Shown: one piece after another, positions 6,536-14,626 of the stretch
Layout of the letters: every line of letters begins with the position of its first letter
How positions within the stretch are numbered: the first letter of the stretch is position 1
Source of the DNA: Actinomycetota bacterium
GTDB lineage: Bacteria; Actinomycetota; Thermoleophilia; Solirubrobacterales; Solirubrobacteraceae
DNA length: 40,236 nt
NCBI GenBank assembly: GCA_005798685.1
Contig: SYIT01000126.1
Location: 1 to 40,236, forward strand
Direction of reading: 5' to 3'
The notes under the pieces: model-generated
What the model was told of the DNA's origin: nothing
Databases searched by the model: none
Seen by the model: only the letters and a program-made list of their open reading frames with translations
Made by a program: the position numbers and the translations under genes

Positions 6536-7900
6536 GTGAGTGACTCCTCAGAGCCGCCGCTTGGTGGCCAGACGCGGCGTGATCGAGCCCGCGAGTCACA
6601 CACCGTTCGAGCCGCCGGTGTCGCCTCGGCGCAGATGGCGGCGAACATCTTGGCCCTCGTCACGACCGTCGCGCTTGCCCGCGCTCTGGGCACCGCGGAC
6701 TATGGCGAGCTGGCAAGGATGTTCTCAGTCTTCACGATTTTGATGGTGCCCGCCACAGCTCTTCAAGCCGCGGCGGCGCGCGACATGACGCTTGGAAGGC
6801 TCGGGCTTGGTGGCCGCGCCGCCGCGGCTCTTCAGGGCTGGCTTGGGCGAATTCTGATTATCACTGCCGGCCTACTTGTAATCTGCGTCTTACTCCGTCA
6901 CCAACTCGCCGATCTCCTCCAGGTCTCCCAGCCGTGGGCCGCCGCAGTCGTCCTCCCGTCGGCCGCGCTCTGGAGCGCCCTTGCGCTGCAGCGCGGAGTC
7001 CTGCTCGGGGTGAGCGGTTATCGCCCCGTGGCGATCAGCCTGATCGGTGAGCAGACATTCAGGTTGCTTTTCGGTTTAGCGGCCGCGCTGCTTGGAGCGC
7101 AGGTCGGGCTAATTTTCTTCTGCTCGGTTCCGTTGGCGACTCTGCCAATCATTGCCGCCACAGGTTTACTCGCGCGACGGAGACTAGGGCCGTCGGACCA
7201 CAGCCATGCACGCGTAAGCCTGCGCGAGCTGGCAACGCGAAACCCAGTTCCGGTTGCAGCACTAACGCTATTCGCGGTCCTGCAAAACGCTGACGTCATT
7301 GCCGTTGGGCACTTCTTCAACACGACGATCTCTGGTGCTTATGCACAGGCGTCAGTTGCAGCGAAAGGCGTCGTATGGGTTGCCGTCGGGCTTGGCCTCT
7401 ACCTACTCCCCGAGGCCGCGCGCGAAGGCGCGAAGGGCATCGACCCACGGCACCTGCTTACCCGCACAGCCGGCCTGCTGATGCTGATCGCGATTCCGAT
7501 CTTGGCGCTGTTCAGCTTTGCGCCGGAGCTCGTTCTTTCGCTCGTCTTTGGTGACAAGGCAAAACTTGCAGCTCCGGCGCTGCCTTGGCTGGCAGGCGCG
7601 ATGACATGTCTAAGCATCACCTACCTTGCGCTGCAGTTCCTGCTGGCGCTCGGAAGGCGTTCGTTCCTGCCGGCGCTCGTCGTCGGTGCGGTAGCCGTGC
7701 CGCTCGTAGTTGCGCTGCGTGACAGTTCGCTCGAGTCTGTTGCGATTGGACTGCTGATCCTTGATGCGCTGCTCGCGGCCTTGATGCTCGCCCTTTCGGT
7801 CAGCGCGCGTGGGCCGGGCAAACACGGGCTTAGTGAGCAGGACGCCGAAGACTTTGCGCTCGCGGAGTCGAGCGCGGCTGCAGAAGCGGCGATCCCTTAA
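6536..7900 (+). CDS. Wzx-type polysaccharide flippase (MOP/MATE superfamily)
   Basis: A 454-residue multi-pass membrane protein that I assign to the oligosaccharide flippases, which turn lipid-linked sugar units to the outer leaflet. After a charged cytoplasmic start it shows the family-typical first segment (AAGVASAQMAANILALVTTVALARALGTADYGELARM) and about a dozen further hydrophobic helices with positively charged loops. The GTG start is fixed by an upstream TAGCGT and fits the start of homology. Its stop codon shares the palindrome TTAA (7897-7900) with the stop of the convergent acyltransferase. The window has a second flippase at 17811-19343, so two different export substrates, or a divided role, are possible. 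The substrate is unknown. Confidence 0.85.
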   Translation: MSDSSEPPLGGQTRRDRARESHTVRAAGVASAQMAANILALVTTVALARALGTADYGELARMFSVFTILMVPATALQAAAARDMTLGRLGLGGRAAAALQGWLGRILIITAGLLVICVLLRHQLADLLQVSQPWAAAVVLPSAALWSALALQRGVLLGVSGYRPVAISLIGEQTFRLLFGLAAALLGAQVGLIFFCSVPLATLPIIAATGLLARRRLGPSDHSHARVSLRELATRNPVPVAALTLFAVLQNADVIAVGHFFNTTISGAYAQASVAAKGVVWVAVGLGLYLLPEAAREGAKGIDPRHLLTRTAGLLMLIAIPILALFSFAPELVLSLVFGDKAKLAAPALPWLAGAMTCLSITYLALQFLLALGRRSFLPALVVGAVAVPLVVALRDSSLESVAIGLLILDALLAALMLALSVSARGPGKHGLSEQDAEDFALAESSAAAEAAIP

Positions 7901-9108
7901 GCGGCGCCGCGGCGACGCGCAATCCGCGCCGAGGCAGCCTTCGCCCAGCGTCGTCCGAGCGCGATCCCGGGCGCCTCGATCAGGCGGTAGCTGACCGCCG
8001 CCGCCGCCACAGAGCAGACGAACGACGCTCCGGCCACTGCGACCCAGCCGAGATCGTGCAGCCAGCCAACCTCGTTCAGCTTGACGATGAATGCGAGGTG
8101 GTAGAGGTAGAACGAATACGAAACTAGGCCGAGCAGCATCAGCGGCCGCCAGCCGAGAGCCGCTCTCACTCCCCCGCCGAGCGCGCCGCCGAAGACCGCA
8201 GGCGCGAGTACGCAGACGCCGATCAAACCCTTGATGACATGGCGGAAGAGCCCGGCGTCAGCCCAGCTGGTGCCTAGGCCAACAGCGCCAATCTTGACCC
8301 CGAGCAGCGCGTATAGCGCGAGAGCGGCTAGGACCCAGATCCAAGGCTTCCCCTCAACTAGGCGGAGCGCGCGCGGCCGCTTCGATCCACTGTGGACCGC
8401 GACGCTCACAACCGCCATCGCCATTCCGAGCGCAAACTGGTCAGCGAATGCCGGCAGCGAAATCTGGGCGATCAGATAGCCCTGGTCTCCGGGGAGAAAA
8501 AGCGGCGAGACAACCAGCTGCCAGAGAAACGAGGCGCAGAAAAGAGCGGCGAGCGCCCAGAGCTCGCCGCTGATCATCTGCCGCCGTCCGCTTCGAGGCA
8601 GCATGCGGCGAGCAAAGAAAGCCCAAATCGGCAGGGCGATGTAGAAGCTGACCTCAATGCAGAGCGTCCACGCTTGGCCGATGCCGCCAACCACGGTGCC
8701 GATGTCATAGACCTGAAGGAAGCCGAAGTAAGTGACGATCCCACTCGGCGTGAAGACCGACGCTTCAAGACCGAGAATCAGCGTAACGATGACGAGCGCC
8801 ACCCAATAGGCCGGGACGATGCGAAGAGCGCGACGGATCGAATATGGCTCGATGTCCGGCGCGGGTTCCTGCGCGAAGCGTTTTGCGACGAAAGGCCGGT
8901 AGATCAGGAAACCCGAAACGACGAAGAAGATCGGGACTCCAACGTTGAGGTTGCCGAGGTAGCGCGAGAGCAGATCCGTGTTCAGCAGCCCGAGGTGGAA
9001 AACGACGTGGAAAGCAAAGATTGTCAGCGCCGCGATTGCGCGCACGCTGTCAATCAGCGGGAAGCGCGCGTGGCTCGCAACCACCGGCTCTACGCTGGCG
9101 CCGCTCAT
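7897..9108 (-). CDS. Acyltransferase family 3 (O-acyltransferase) membrane protein
   Basis: About 403 residues, an integral membrane acyltransferase of the AT3/OafA-like family, which O-acetylates or O-acylates envelope sugars. FPLIDSVRAIAALTIFAFHV near the N-terminus contains the family Arg and catalytic His. NVGVPIFFVVSGFLIYRPFV follows, and about ten transmembrane helices are seen, with SFYLYHLAFIV near the end. I chose ATG 9108, which overlaps the stop of the upstream gene as ATGA, in place of the ORF-track start 11 codons earlier. No C-terminal SGNH domain is present. It is the last gene of a three-gene minus-strand operon (GT2, GT-C-like, acyltransferase), so it probably decorates the same glycan. 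Confidence 0.9.
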   Translation of the reverse strand: MSGASVEPVVASHARFPLIDSVRAIAALTIFAFHVVFHLGLLNTDLLSRYLGNLNVGVPIFFVVSGFLIYRPFVAKRFAQEPAPDIEPYSIRRALRIVPAYWVALVIVTLILGLEASVFTPSGIVTYFGFLQVYDIGTVVGGIGQAWTLCIEVSFYIALPIWAFFARRMLPRSGRRQMISGELWALAALFCASFLWQLVVSPLFLPGDQGYLIAQISLPAFADQFALGMAMAVVSVAVHSGSKRPRALRLVEGKPWIWVLAALALYALLGVKIGAVGLGTSWADAGLFRHVIKGLIGVCVLAPAVFGGALGGGVRAALGWRPLMLLGLVSYSFYLYHLAFIVKLNEVGWLHDLGWVAVAGASFVCSVAAAAVSYRLIEAPGIALGRRWAKAASARIARRRGAA

Positions 9109-10721
9109 CGCCAGCCTCCCGCCGGAGGCCGAATTTCCCACACCCGCGCGCAGCCGAACCGCCGCGCTGGGCCAAGCGTGATCGGCGCGAGCTTCGCTTC
9201 AAGGTCGGCCGTCACGCGGCAGGAGGCGTAGACGAAGCGTGCGCCAGCTCGCTCCACCAGCGCCTGATCTTCAGCCGCGCTGCCAACGCCGTCGAAGAAC
9301 GCTGTGAGAGCGAGACCGCGCCACGCGAGGTCGGGAGTCCACGACCCGGCGCCGGCCCAAACCTCGCGGCCTGTATAGGCGGAAACGTATGCGCCGTCGA
9401 CGAGCGTCGCCAAGATTCCACCGGCGCCGGGTTGGCGTTCAAGCCACCTCATCGCGTCTCGCTCGCCAGGCTCTAGGAAGAAAGCCTGTCTTCCAGCTTT
9501 GACAGCTCCCCGAATCTGGTCGGCACGGTAGAGCGTGCCGGGAACGACCATCAGGCCAATCGCCACGATCGTCCAAAGCAACGGGAGAGGCTTGCTCCCC
9601 AGCTGGCCCCTAACCGCGATGACGGACAGAATCGCGAGCGGCAGCGCGAGCCCTTGGAAGGCATGGAACGGGAAGGTACCGACCGGCAGATAGAACACGA
9701 GGAGCCCTGCGACAGGCCAGATCCGCAGCATCCACCCAGCGAAATCAAGCGACCGGGCGCGATAGGCGAAAAGCGCCGGAATCGCAAGCGGCGCGAGCCC
9801 GACGACCGTTACCCAGAGCGGCCAGCGCCCGAAGCTGTTGACCTCGCCAGCCAGACGCCACGACGGGTCGAGTTTTGACAGCAGGAAGTAGTAGACGAGC
9901 GGCAACGCGGTTGCGACCATTACCGGCGCGAGCAACCTGCACGAGGTAAGCAGCGCGGAGCGATCCCGTCGATCTGTCATCAACGACGCGCCAATGAGTA
10001 TCAGGGCGAATGTCGCGCCCTGCCACGGCTGGAACCAAGCGACGACGAGGCCTACTGCAGCTGCCGCGACGAGATACCGCCCGCGCCCGCCGCTGCGGGC
10101 TCGCTCGAATGCGAGCAGACCGAGTGGCATCAGACCTACTGCGACCGCCGTGAAGAGGTAACCCCAGAGATATGTCCCCGTCCAGAGTTCGCCACTGACA
10201 AAGTCGAGATCAAACTTTGTTGCCGAACCCGCTGCGCTGGTCCAGCCGACGACGGCGGCGATCGGCGAGGCGAAGAAGAGGCCTAGGATGATCGCGACGC
10301 GGCGATCGCCGGTCCGCGGCAGGAAACGCGACGAGAAGAAGAGCGCTCCGGCGAAGAGCGCTGCGATCGCGACCGGCTTCCAGACCATGTACGCAAGGAC
10401 GACGCCAAAGCCGAGCCGATATAGCGCTCCCGATATCAGCAGCCCTGGGTGAACAAAACTGTGAGGCCCGGGCGCGAGGTCGTAAAGATTGGCTGCGGCG
10501 CCAAAATCGCCTGACTGCCGAAGCCAGCCCACGTACTGCATCGGGTCAAGCACGAGAAAGCCGTCCGCCCCGGTTATCACTCCCCCCTGGGTCCACACGC
10601 GAACAAGCAGCCCGATGAGCGGAGCGACCGCCATTGCAGCAAAGACCGCCAGCACAACCCAATCGCCGCGCGCCATCCGCAGTCGCCGGTACTGCGCCGA
10701 AGGAGTCTCGACCGTGCTCAC
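9105..10721 (-). CDS. GT-C-like polytopic membrane protein, paralogue A
   Basis: A 538-residue protein with about ten or more membrane helices and a periplasmic-type loop early on carrying DGFLVLDPMQYVGWLRQSG, followed by DLAPGPHSFVHPGLLISG. Further landmarks are FVSGELWTGTYLWGYLF and FQPWQGATFAL. A C-terminal soluble part has TGREVWAGAGSWTPDL and ends with RFGCARVWEIRPP. All of these recur in order in the gene at 14627-16279 on the other strand, so the two are paralogues. The layout (acidic first loop, many helices, extracytoplasmic tail) resembles GT-C glycosyltransferases using polyprenyl-phosphate sugars, but I cannot name a family. Its GTG start overlaps the GT2 stop (GTGA), and that GT2 looks like a polyprenyl-phosphate-sugar synthase, a sensible donor maker for it. 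Confidence 0.8.
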   Translation of the reverse strand: MSTVETPSAQYRRLRMARGDWVVLAVFAAMAVAPLIGLLVRVWTQGGVITGADGFLVLDPMQYVGWLRQSGDFGAAANLYDLAPGPHSFVHPGLLISGALYRLGFGVVLAYMVWKPVAIAALFAGALFFSSRFLPRTGDRRVAIILGLFFASPIAAVVGWTSAAGSATKFDLDFVSGELWTGTYLWGYLFTAVAVGLMPLGLLAFERARSGGRGRYLVAAAAVGLVVAWFQPWQGATFALILIGASLMTDRRDRSALLTSCRLLAPVMVATALPLVYYFLLSKLDPSWRLAGEVNSFGRWPLWVTVVGLAPLAIPALFAYRARSLDFAGWMLRIWPVAGLLVFYLPVGTFPFHAFQGLALPLAILSVIAVRGQLGSKPLPLLWTIVAIGLMVVPGTLYRADQIRGAVKAGRQAFFLEPGERDAMRWLERQPGAGGILATLVDGAYVSAYTGREVWAGAGSWTPDLAWRGLALTAFFDGVGSAAEDQALVERAGARFVYASCRVTADLEAKLAPITLGPARRFGCARVWEIRPPAGGWR

Positions 10722-11464
10722 GCAGACCGCCCGCCGCGCGCGGTAGAGCCGACCTGCTTGGCCACATTTGCCTTAGCAGCGAGCAGCTCTCTGATCACCG
10801 GAATCAGGATCCGCCCCATTTGCAGACGTGAGCCTTCGCGGTCGGTCCAGACGATTCCGGTCTCGCTGACTCGGTAACCAAGCGCGCGGGCCATCGCGAT
10901 CGCTTCAGCGTCATAAGTCCAGCCGTCAAGGCTCAGTCGCTCGAAGACGTCCTCGGCCGCCTCGCCGCGCCAAAGCTTGAAGCCGCAGAACAGGTCACGA
11001 GTTGGTTCGCTGAGAATCGCCCGGCAGCACTGCTGGAAGCCACGGCCCACGAAGCGTCGCGGCAGCGTTTGACGTTGACCGAGCTCAGCGCCGGCGGCAA
11101 GTCGCGAGCCAACGACTAGATCGCTCGCTTCGAGCAGCTCAAGCATCTTTGGCAGCGAGGCCAGTGATGGCGCGCAGTCAGCGTCGCAGTGGAGGCGTAT
11201 CTCCCCCCTTGCCTCGAGCATACCGCGGCGAACTGAGAACCCCTTGCCAAGATTGGCGTCGTTGACGAGCAGGCGAATCTTGTCACCATCCAGCAGCGGC
11301 TCGGCATGAGAGCACGTTGCGTCTGTGCTGGCGTTGTCAACGAGCAGAATCTCGTAGCTCTCGCCACGCGCTTCGAAGTAGTCGCGGATGTCGACAACCG
11401 TTCCGGCAACGGCAAACTGCTCGTTAAAGAGCGGCACGACGACTGAAAACCTCGGCTCGGGCAC
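10718..11464 (-). CDS. GT2 glycosyltransferase, dolichyl/polyprenyl-phosphate glycosyltransferase-like
   Basis: A 248-residue GT-A fold family 2 enzyme. The start FSVVVPLFNEQFAVAGTV, the VDNASTDAT donor-binding motif near 40-48, NDANLGKGFSVRRGM near 66-80 and HCDADCAPSL near 90 (DxD-like) are typical of the Alg5/DPM1 group, which loads a sugar onto a polyprenyl phosphate. There is no C-terminal membrane anchor. GTG at 11464 is the start, with TAGGCT seven bases upstream. It leads the operon GT2, GT-C-like protein, acyltransferase, which suggests a three-step route: make a lipid-phosphate sugar, transfer it outside, acylate the product. The donor sugar cannot be told. Confidence 0.9.
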   Translation of the reverse strand: MPEPRFSVVVPLFNEQFAVAGTVVDIRDYFEARGESYEILLVDNASTDATCSHAEPLLDGDKIRLLVNDANLGKGFSVRRGMLEARGEIRLHCDADCAPSLASLPKMLELLEASDLVVGSRLAAGAELGQRQTLPRRFVGRGFQQCCRAILSEPTRDLFCGFKLWRGEAAEDVFERLSLDGWTYDAEAIAMARALGYRVSETGIVWTDREGSRLQMGRILIPVIRELLAAKANVAKQVGSTARGGRSA

Positions 11465-11471
11465 GGCGGTC

Positions 11472-11477
11472 AGCCTA
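11472..11477 (-). promoter_or_regulatory. -10-like element for the GT2 operon
   Basis: TAGGCT seven bases before the GTG at 11464; same hexamer and spacing as at 19351-19356. Confidence 0.5.
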
Positions 11478-11522
11478 CCGGCGCGGGAGCGCAGGCTTGC
11501 ACGGCCGCGTGGCTACCGGCGT

Positions 11523-11528
11523 TAGGCT
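11523..11528 (+). promoter_or_regulatory. -10-like element for the methyltransferase-GT2 operon
   Basis: TAGGCT nine bases before ATG 11538 and only three before GTG 11532; the spacing favours ATG 11538 as the start. Confidence 0.5.
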
Positions 11529-11537
11529 GTTGTGCCG

Positions 11538-13256
11538 ATGACGACGACTGCCACCTGCGGAATCTGCCAGGGCGTGCTCGAACTGCGTTTCGCAGGTTCC
11601 GGCGAGCCACCCCAAGCTGGAGACTTTGCCCCCACCTGCCACAGGCCACGCGCCTATGGCGATCTCTACCGCTGCCGTGAGTGCGGAACGATCCAGCAGC
11701 CGTCACTGCCGGAAGGGGTTGATCTGGTCGACCTCTACCGCGAGATGGGCGACAGCGACTATCTCGCCGAGGAAGCGGGCCGCCGCCTAACTGCAAACTG
11801 GCTGCTCGATCTCGTCGAACGCCGCCGCGCGCCGGGCCGGATGCTCGAGATCGGCTGCGGACATGGGCTGCTGCTCGATGAAGCCCGCCGCCGAGGCTGG
11901 GAGACGCGCGGCCTTGAGCTCTCCGAACGTTCGGCCCGCCACGGCCGCGAAGAGCTGGCGCTGGATATTCGCGAGGAGCCCTTCGAAGCTCTCGGAAATG
12001 AAGAGAACGGCTGCTGGGACGCGCTTCTGATGGTCGACGTGCTCGAGCACCTCGACCATCCGCGCGAAGCAATCGAGCGCGCGACGAAGCTGCTCGCCCC
12101 GGGCGGCGTGCTCTGCATCGTCACCCCCGACCCCGCGTCGCTGACCGCCCGCATCGCCGGGCCGCGCTGGTGGGGCCTGCTGCCCGCTCATACCTATCTG
12201 ATTGCGCGCCGCACGCTGCGCGAGCTGCTGATCGGCCAAGGCTTGATCCTCAGCGATGACGTGCCCCTGGTGCGCAGTTTCTCTGCGCGCTACTGGGTCG
12301 AAGGCTTCGCAGGCATCGCTGGCCCGGCTACCGCTGCCGTGCGCCGCGCGGCAGCCAAACTGCCGCCGCAGCGCTCGCTGGCGCTCTCGCTCGGTGACGA
12401 ACGCGTAATGCTGGCCGTCAACGAGAAAGTCCAAGAGCCGCAGCAGTGTCTAGCGCGGGAGCGCGGAGGTAACGATGAAGTCCACGTTGTGCTGCCCGCC
12501 TACCACGCCGCGCAAACGATTGAGCGGGTCGCCGCCGATCTGCCGATTGAATCTTTTGACCGTGCACTGCTCGTTGACGACGCCAGCGGTGATGACACGG
12601 TCGCAGTGGCGCTCGCAGCAGGCTTTGAAGTGCTGCGCCACCCAGCCAACCGCGGCTACGGCGCCAACCAGAAGAGCTGTTACAGCCGCGCAATCCTTGA
12701 CGGCGCCGACGTGGTCGTGATGGTCCACGCTGACCATCAGTACGACGCCGCGCTCGTGACCGAGATGGTGCGTCCGATCATCGAAGGGCGCGCCGACGTC
12801 GTGATGGGCTCACGGCTGCTCGAAGACCGGGCGATCGCGGGCGGCATGCCGCGCTGGAAGTGGATCGGCAACCGCGCGCTGACCTGGACCGAAAACCGCG
12901 CCTTCACGAAGGACTTCTCCGAGTACCACACCGGCTACCGTGCCTTCTCGACCGAGTTCCTCCGCTCGATCCCGTTTCTGCGCAACAGCGACGGCTTCGT
13001 TTTTGACCAGGAGATCTTCGCCCAGATCGTTGACCGCAACGCGCGCGTAGTTGAGTTGCCGATCCCAACCCGCTACTTCCTTGAAGCTTCAAGCGTCTCA
13101 TTCCGCGCGTCTGTCCGTTACGGGCTTGAAACGCTGACCGTGCTTGCCCGCTACCGGGCCGACGAGAAGCGCCGCCGCTGGTCGTTGCTGCGCAGGCCAG
13201 CCGTTGATCTTCAGCCGAGCGCCCAGAGCGCGCCAAACAGCGAACCGGTTCCCTGA
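11538..13256 (+). CDS. Fusion: zinc-ribbon class I methyltransferase + GT2 glycosyltransferase
   Basis: A 572-residue two-domain protein. Residues about 7-53 form a zinc ribbon (CGIC near 7-10, CREC near 49-52). About 60-300 is a class I SAM methyltransferase with motif I MLEIGCGHGLLLDEA near 100, LMVDVLEHLDHP near 163 and PGGVLCIVTPDP near 190. From about 313 a complete GT2 domain begins: VHVVLPAYHAAQTIERV, LLVDDASGDDT near 346, NRGYGANQKSC near 375, VMVHADHQYDA near 395 and FVFDQEIFAQ near 485. The two activities are usually separate genes; a single open frame joins them here through a short linker (EKVQEPQQCLARERGG). A GT2 that adds a sugar and a partner that methylates it is a plausible reading. 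It leads a four-gene operon of glycan genes. Confidence 0.92.
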   Translation: MTTTATCGICQGVLELRFAGSGEPPQAGDFAPTCHRPRAYGDLYRCRECGTIQQPSLPEGVDLVDLYREMGDSDYLAEEAGRRLTANWLLDLVERRRAPGRMLEIGCGHGLLLDEARRRGWETRGLELSERSARHGREELALDIREEPFEALGNEENGCWDALLMVDVLEHLDHPREAIERATKLLAPGGVLCIVTPDPASLTARIAGPRWWGLLPAHTYLIARRTLRELLIGQGLILSDDVPLVRSFSARYWVEGFAGIAGPATAAVRRAAAKLPPQRSLALSLGDERVMLAVNEKVQEPQQCLARERGGNDEVHVVLPAYHAAQTIERVAADLPIESFDRALLVDDASGDDTVAVALAAGFEVLRHPANRGYGANQKSCYSRAILDGADVVVMVHADHQYDAALVTEMVRPIIEGRADVVMGSRLLEDRAIAGGMPRWKWIGNRALTWTENRAFTKDFSEYHTGYRAFSTEFLRSIPFLRNSDGFVFDQEIFAQIVDRNARVVELPIPTRYFLEASSVSFRASVRYGLETLTVLARYRADEKRRRWSLLRRPAVDLQPSAQSAPNSEPVP

Positions 13257-13264
13257 GCCCCTCG

Positions 13265-14626
13265 ATGGCGCGCGTGCTCGTTGTCTGCGCTGAGCCGATC
13301 GGCCCGCAGGTCGCCGGTCCGGCAATCCGCGCGCTCGAACTGGCTCGCGTGCTCGCCGCCTCACACGAGGTGACGATCGCCGCGCCCGCGCCAAGCCAAA
13401 CCGGCGATGATCGAATCGCACTGGTCGAAGCAGGCTTTGTTGACTACGACGCGCTCTCCGCCGCCGTCGCAGCGTCCGATTTTGTCGCCGCCCAGTCGCT
13501 ACCGCCGCGGCTACTCTCGAAGCTGCCGTCGATGGGAACGCAGCTGATCGCCGATCTCTACAACCCGACCGTCTTCGAAGTGCTCGAAGCTGGCCGTGAC
13601 AAGCCAACCGCGGCGCGCAGGCGCCAGCAGCGCACCGTGACGCTGGCCTCGATTGCGCAGCTCGCCGCCGCATCGTTCGTGATCTGCGCAAGTGAACAGC
13701 AGCGCGACCTTTGGCTCGGCGTGATGGCGGCCGGAGGCCTTATCCAGATCGAGGACTACTCGCGCGACCCGACGCTGCGCTCGGTGATTGATGTTGTGCC
13801 GTTCGGCCTGCCGAGCGAGCCTCCGCTCGCTCCCCCAGCGCTGCCAATCCGATCAATGTTCCCTGCGATCGCAGCGGGGGACCGCATCGTGCTCTGGGGC
13901 GGCGGCGTTTGGAATTGGCTCGACCCCGAAACGGCGATCGACGCGATCGGCCTAATCGAAGAGCGCCGCAGCAGCGGGCCGCGAACGCACCTTGTGATGA
14001 TGGGACTCGGGCGCCCTGCGAGCGAAGAGCTCGACGCGATGCGCGCCGGCCAGCGGATGCTGGGCCACCTGGTGCGCAGCGGGCTTGAGGGCGAGGTTGT
14101 CCACGTGAACCGTGGCTGGGTTGATTACGACGAGCGTGGCGGCTGGCTGCTCGAAGCCGACCTTGGCGTAAGCACCCACCACGACCATCTCGAGAGCCGC
14201 CTCGCCTTCCGGACTCGAATGCTTGATTACATCTGGGCGGCGTTGCCGATTGTGGCGACCAGCGGTGACACGCTGTCGGCGTTGGTCGAGCGTGACGGGC
14301 TTGGACTTACGGTTCCACCGGCTGACAGCGCTGCGCTGGCGCAGGCGATCTCCGAGCTGCTCGATGACCCCGCGCGGTTAGCTGCGGCGGAGCTATCGCT
14401 GCAGCAGCTTGCGCCGCGGATGACCTGGCAGAACTCGGCTGCGGCGCTGGGCGCGATCTGCGCTGGCGAGATCGCGACAGGGGCGCCGGACCGCGCCGCA
14501 CTTCGCCGCGCGACGCTGGCTCAATATCCACCGCTGCTTGCCGAGACCCACGCCACTCACGGCCTTCGCGGCGCCGCCAGCCGCGCCTGGCGCAACCTGC
14601 GTCGCGCGCTCACGCCGGGGCGCTAG
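13265..14626 (+). CDS. GT4-like (GT-B) glycosyltransferase
   Basis: A 453-residue GT-B fold protein. The N-terminal Rossmann start ARVLVVCAEPIGPQVAGPAIRALELARVLA is typical of GT4 enzymes, with the glycine-rich acceptor loop. The C-terminal half has VLWGGGVWNWLDPETAIDAI near 215 and STHHDHLESRLAFRTRMLDYIWAALPIVAT near 310-340, replacing the usual EGFGL-type Glu-rich motif with a less common variant. Distal residues are Arg-rich. Eight bases separate it from the fusion gene, and the next gene starts directly after its stop. A cytoplasmic transferase acting on lipid-linked intermediates is likely; donor and linkage are unknown. Confidence 0.85.
   Translation: MARVLVVCAEPIGPQVAGPAIRALELARVLAASHEVTIAAPAPSQTGDDRIALVEAGFVDYDALSAAVAASDFVAAQSLPPRLLSKLPSMGTQLIADLYNPTVFEVLEAGRDKPTAARRRQQRTVTLASIAQLAAASFVICASEQQRDLWLGVMAAGGLIQIEDYSRDPTLRSVIDVVPFGLPSEPPLAPPALPIRSMFPAIAAGDRIVLWGGGVWNWLDPETAIDAIGLIEERRSSGPRTHLVMMGLGRPASEELDAMRAGQRMLGHLVRSGLEGEVVHVNRGWVDYDERGGWLLEADLGVSTHHDHLESRLAFRTRMLDYIWAALPIVATSGDTLSALVERDGLGLTVPPADSAALAQAISELLDDPARLAAAELSLQQLAPRMTWQNSAAALGAICAGEIATGAPDRAALRRATLAQYPPLLAETHATHGLRGAASRAWRNLRRALTPGR

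Larger units (their letters stand above)
11471..11529. repeat. Inverted CAGCCTA/TAGGCTG with direct TACCGGCG repeats in divergent promoter region
   Basis: Arms CAGCCTA (11471-11477) and TAGGCTG (11523-11529) are perfect reverse complements, and TACCGGCG occurs at 11476-11483 and again at 11514-11521 in the same orientation. Each arm contains one divergent -10-like TAGGCT. The arrangement places two mirrored promoters in the 67- to 73-base gap, and the TACCGGCG copies could be operator half-sites. Confidence 0.5.

Noticed and set aside
8392-9231. 279-codon plus-strand ORF
   Set aside because: It is antisense to the acyltransferase gene, its protein is rich in Arg/Asp/Glu with no fold-like pattern, and it is a typical high-GC shadow frame.
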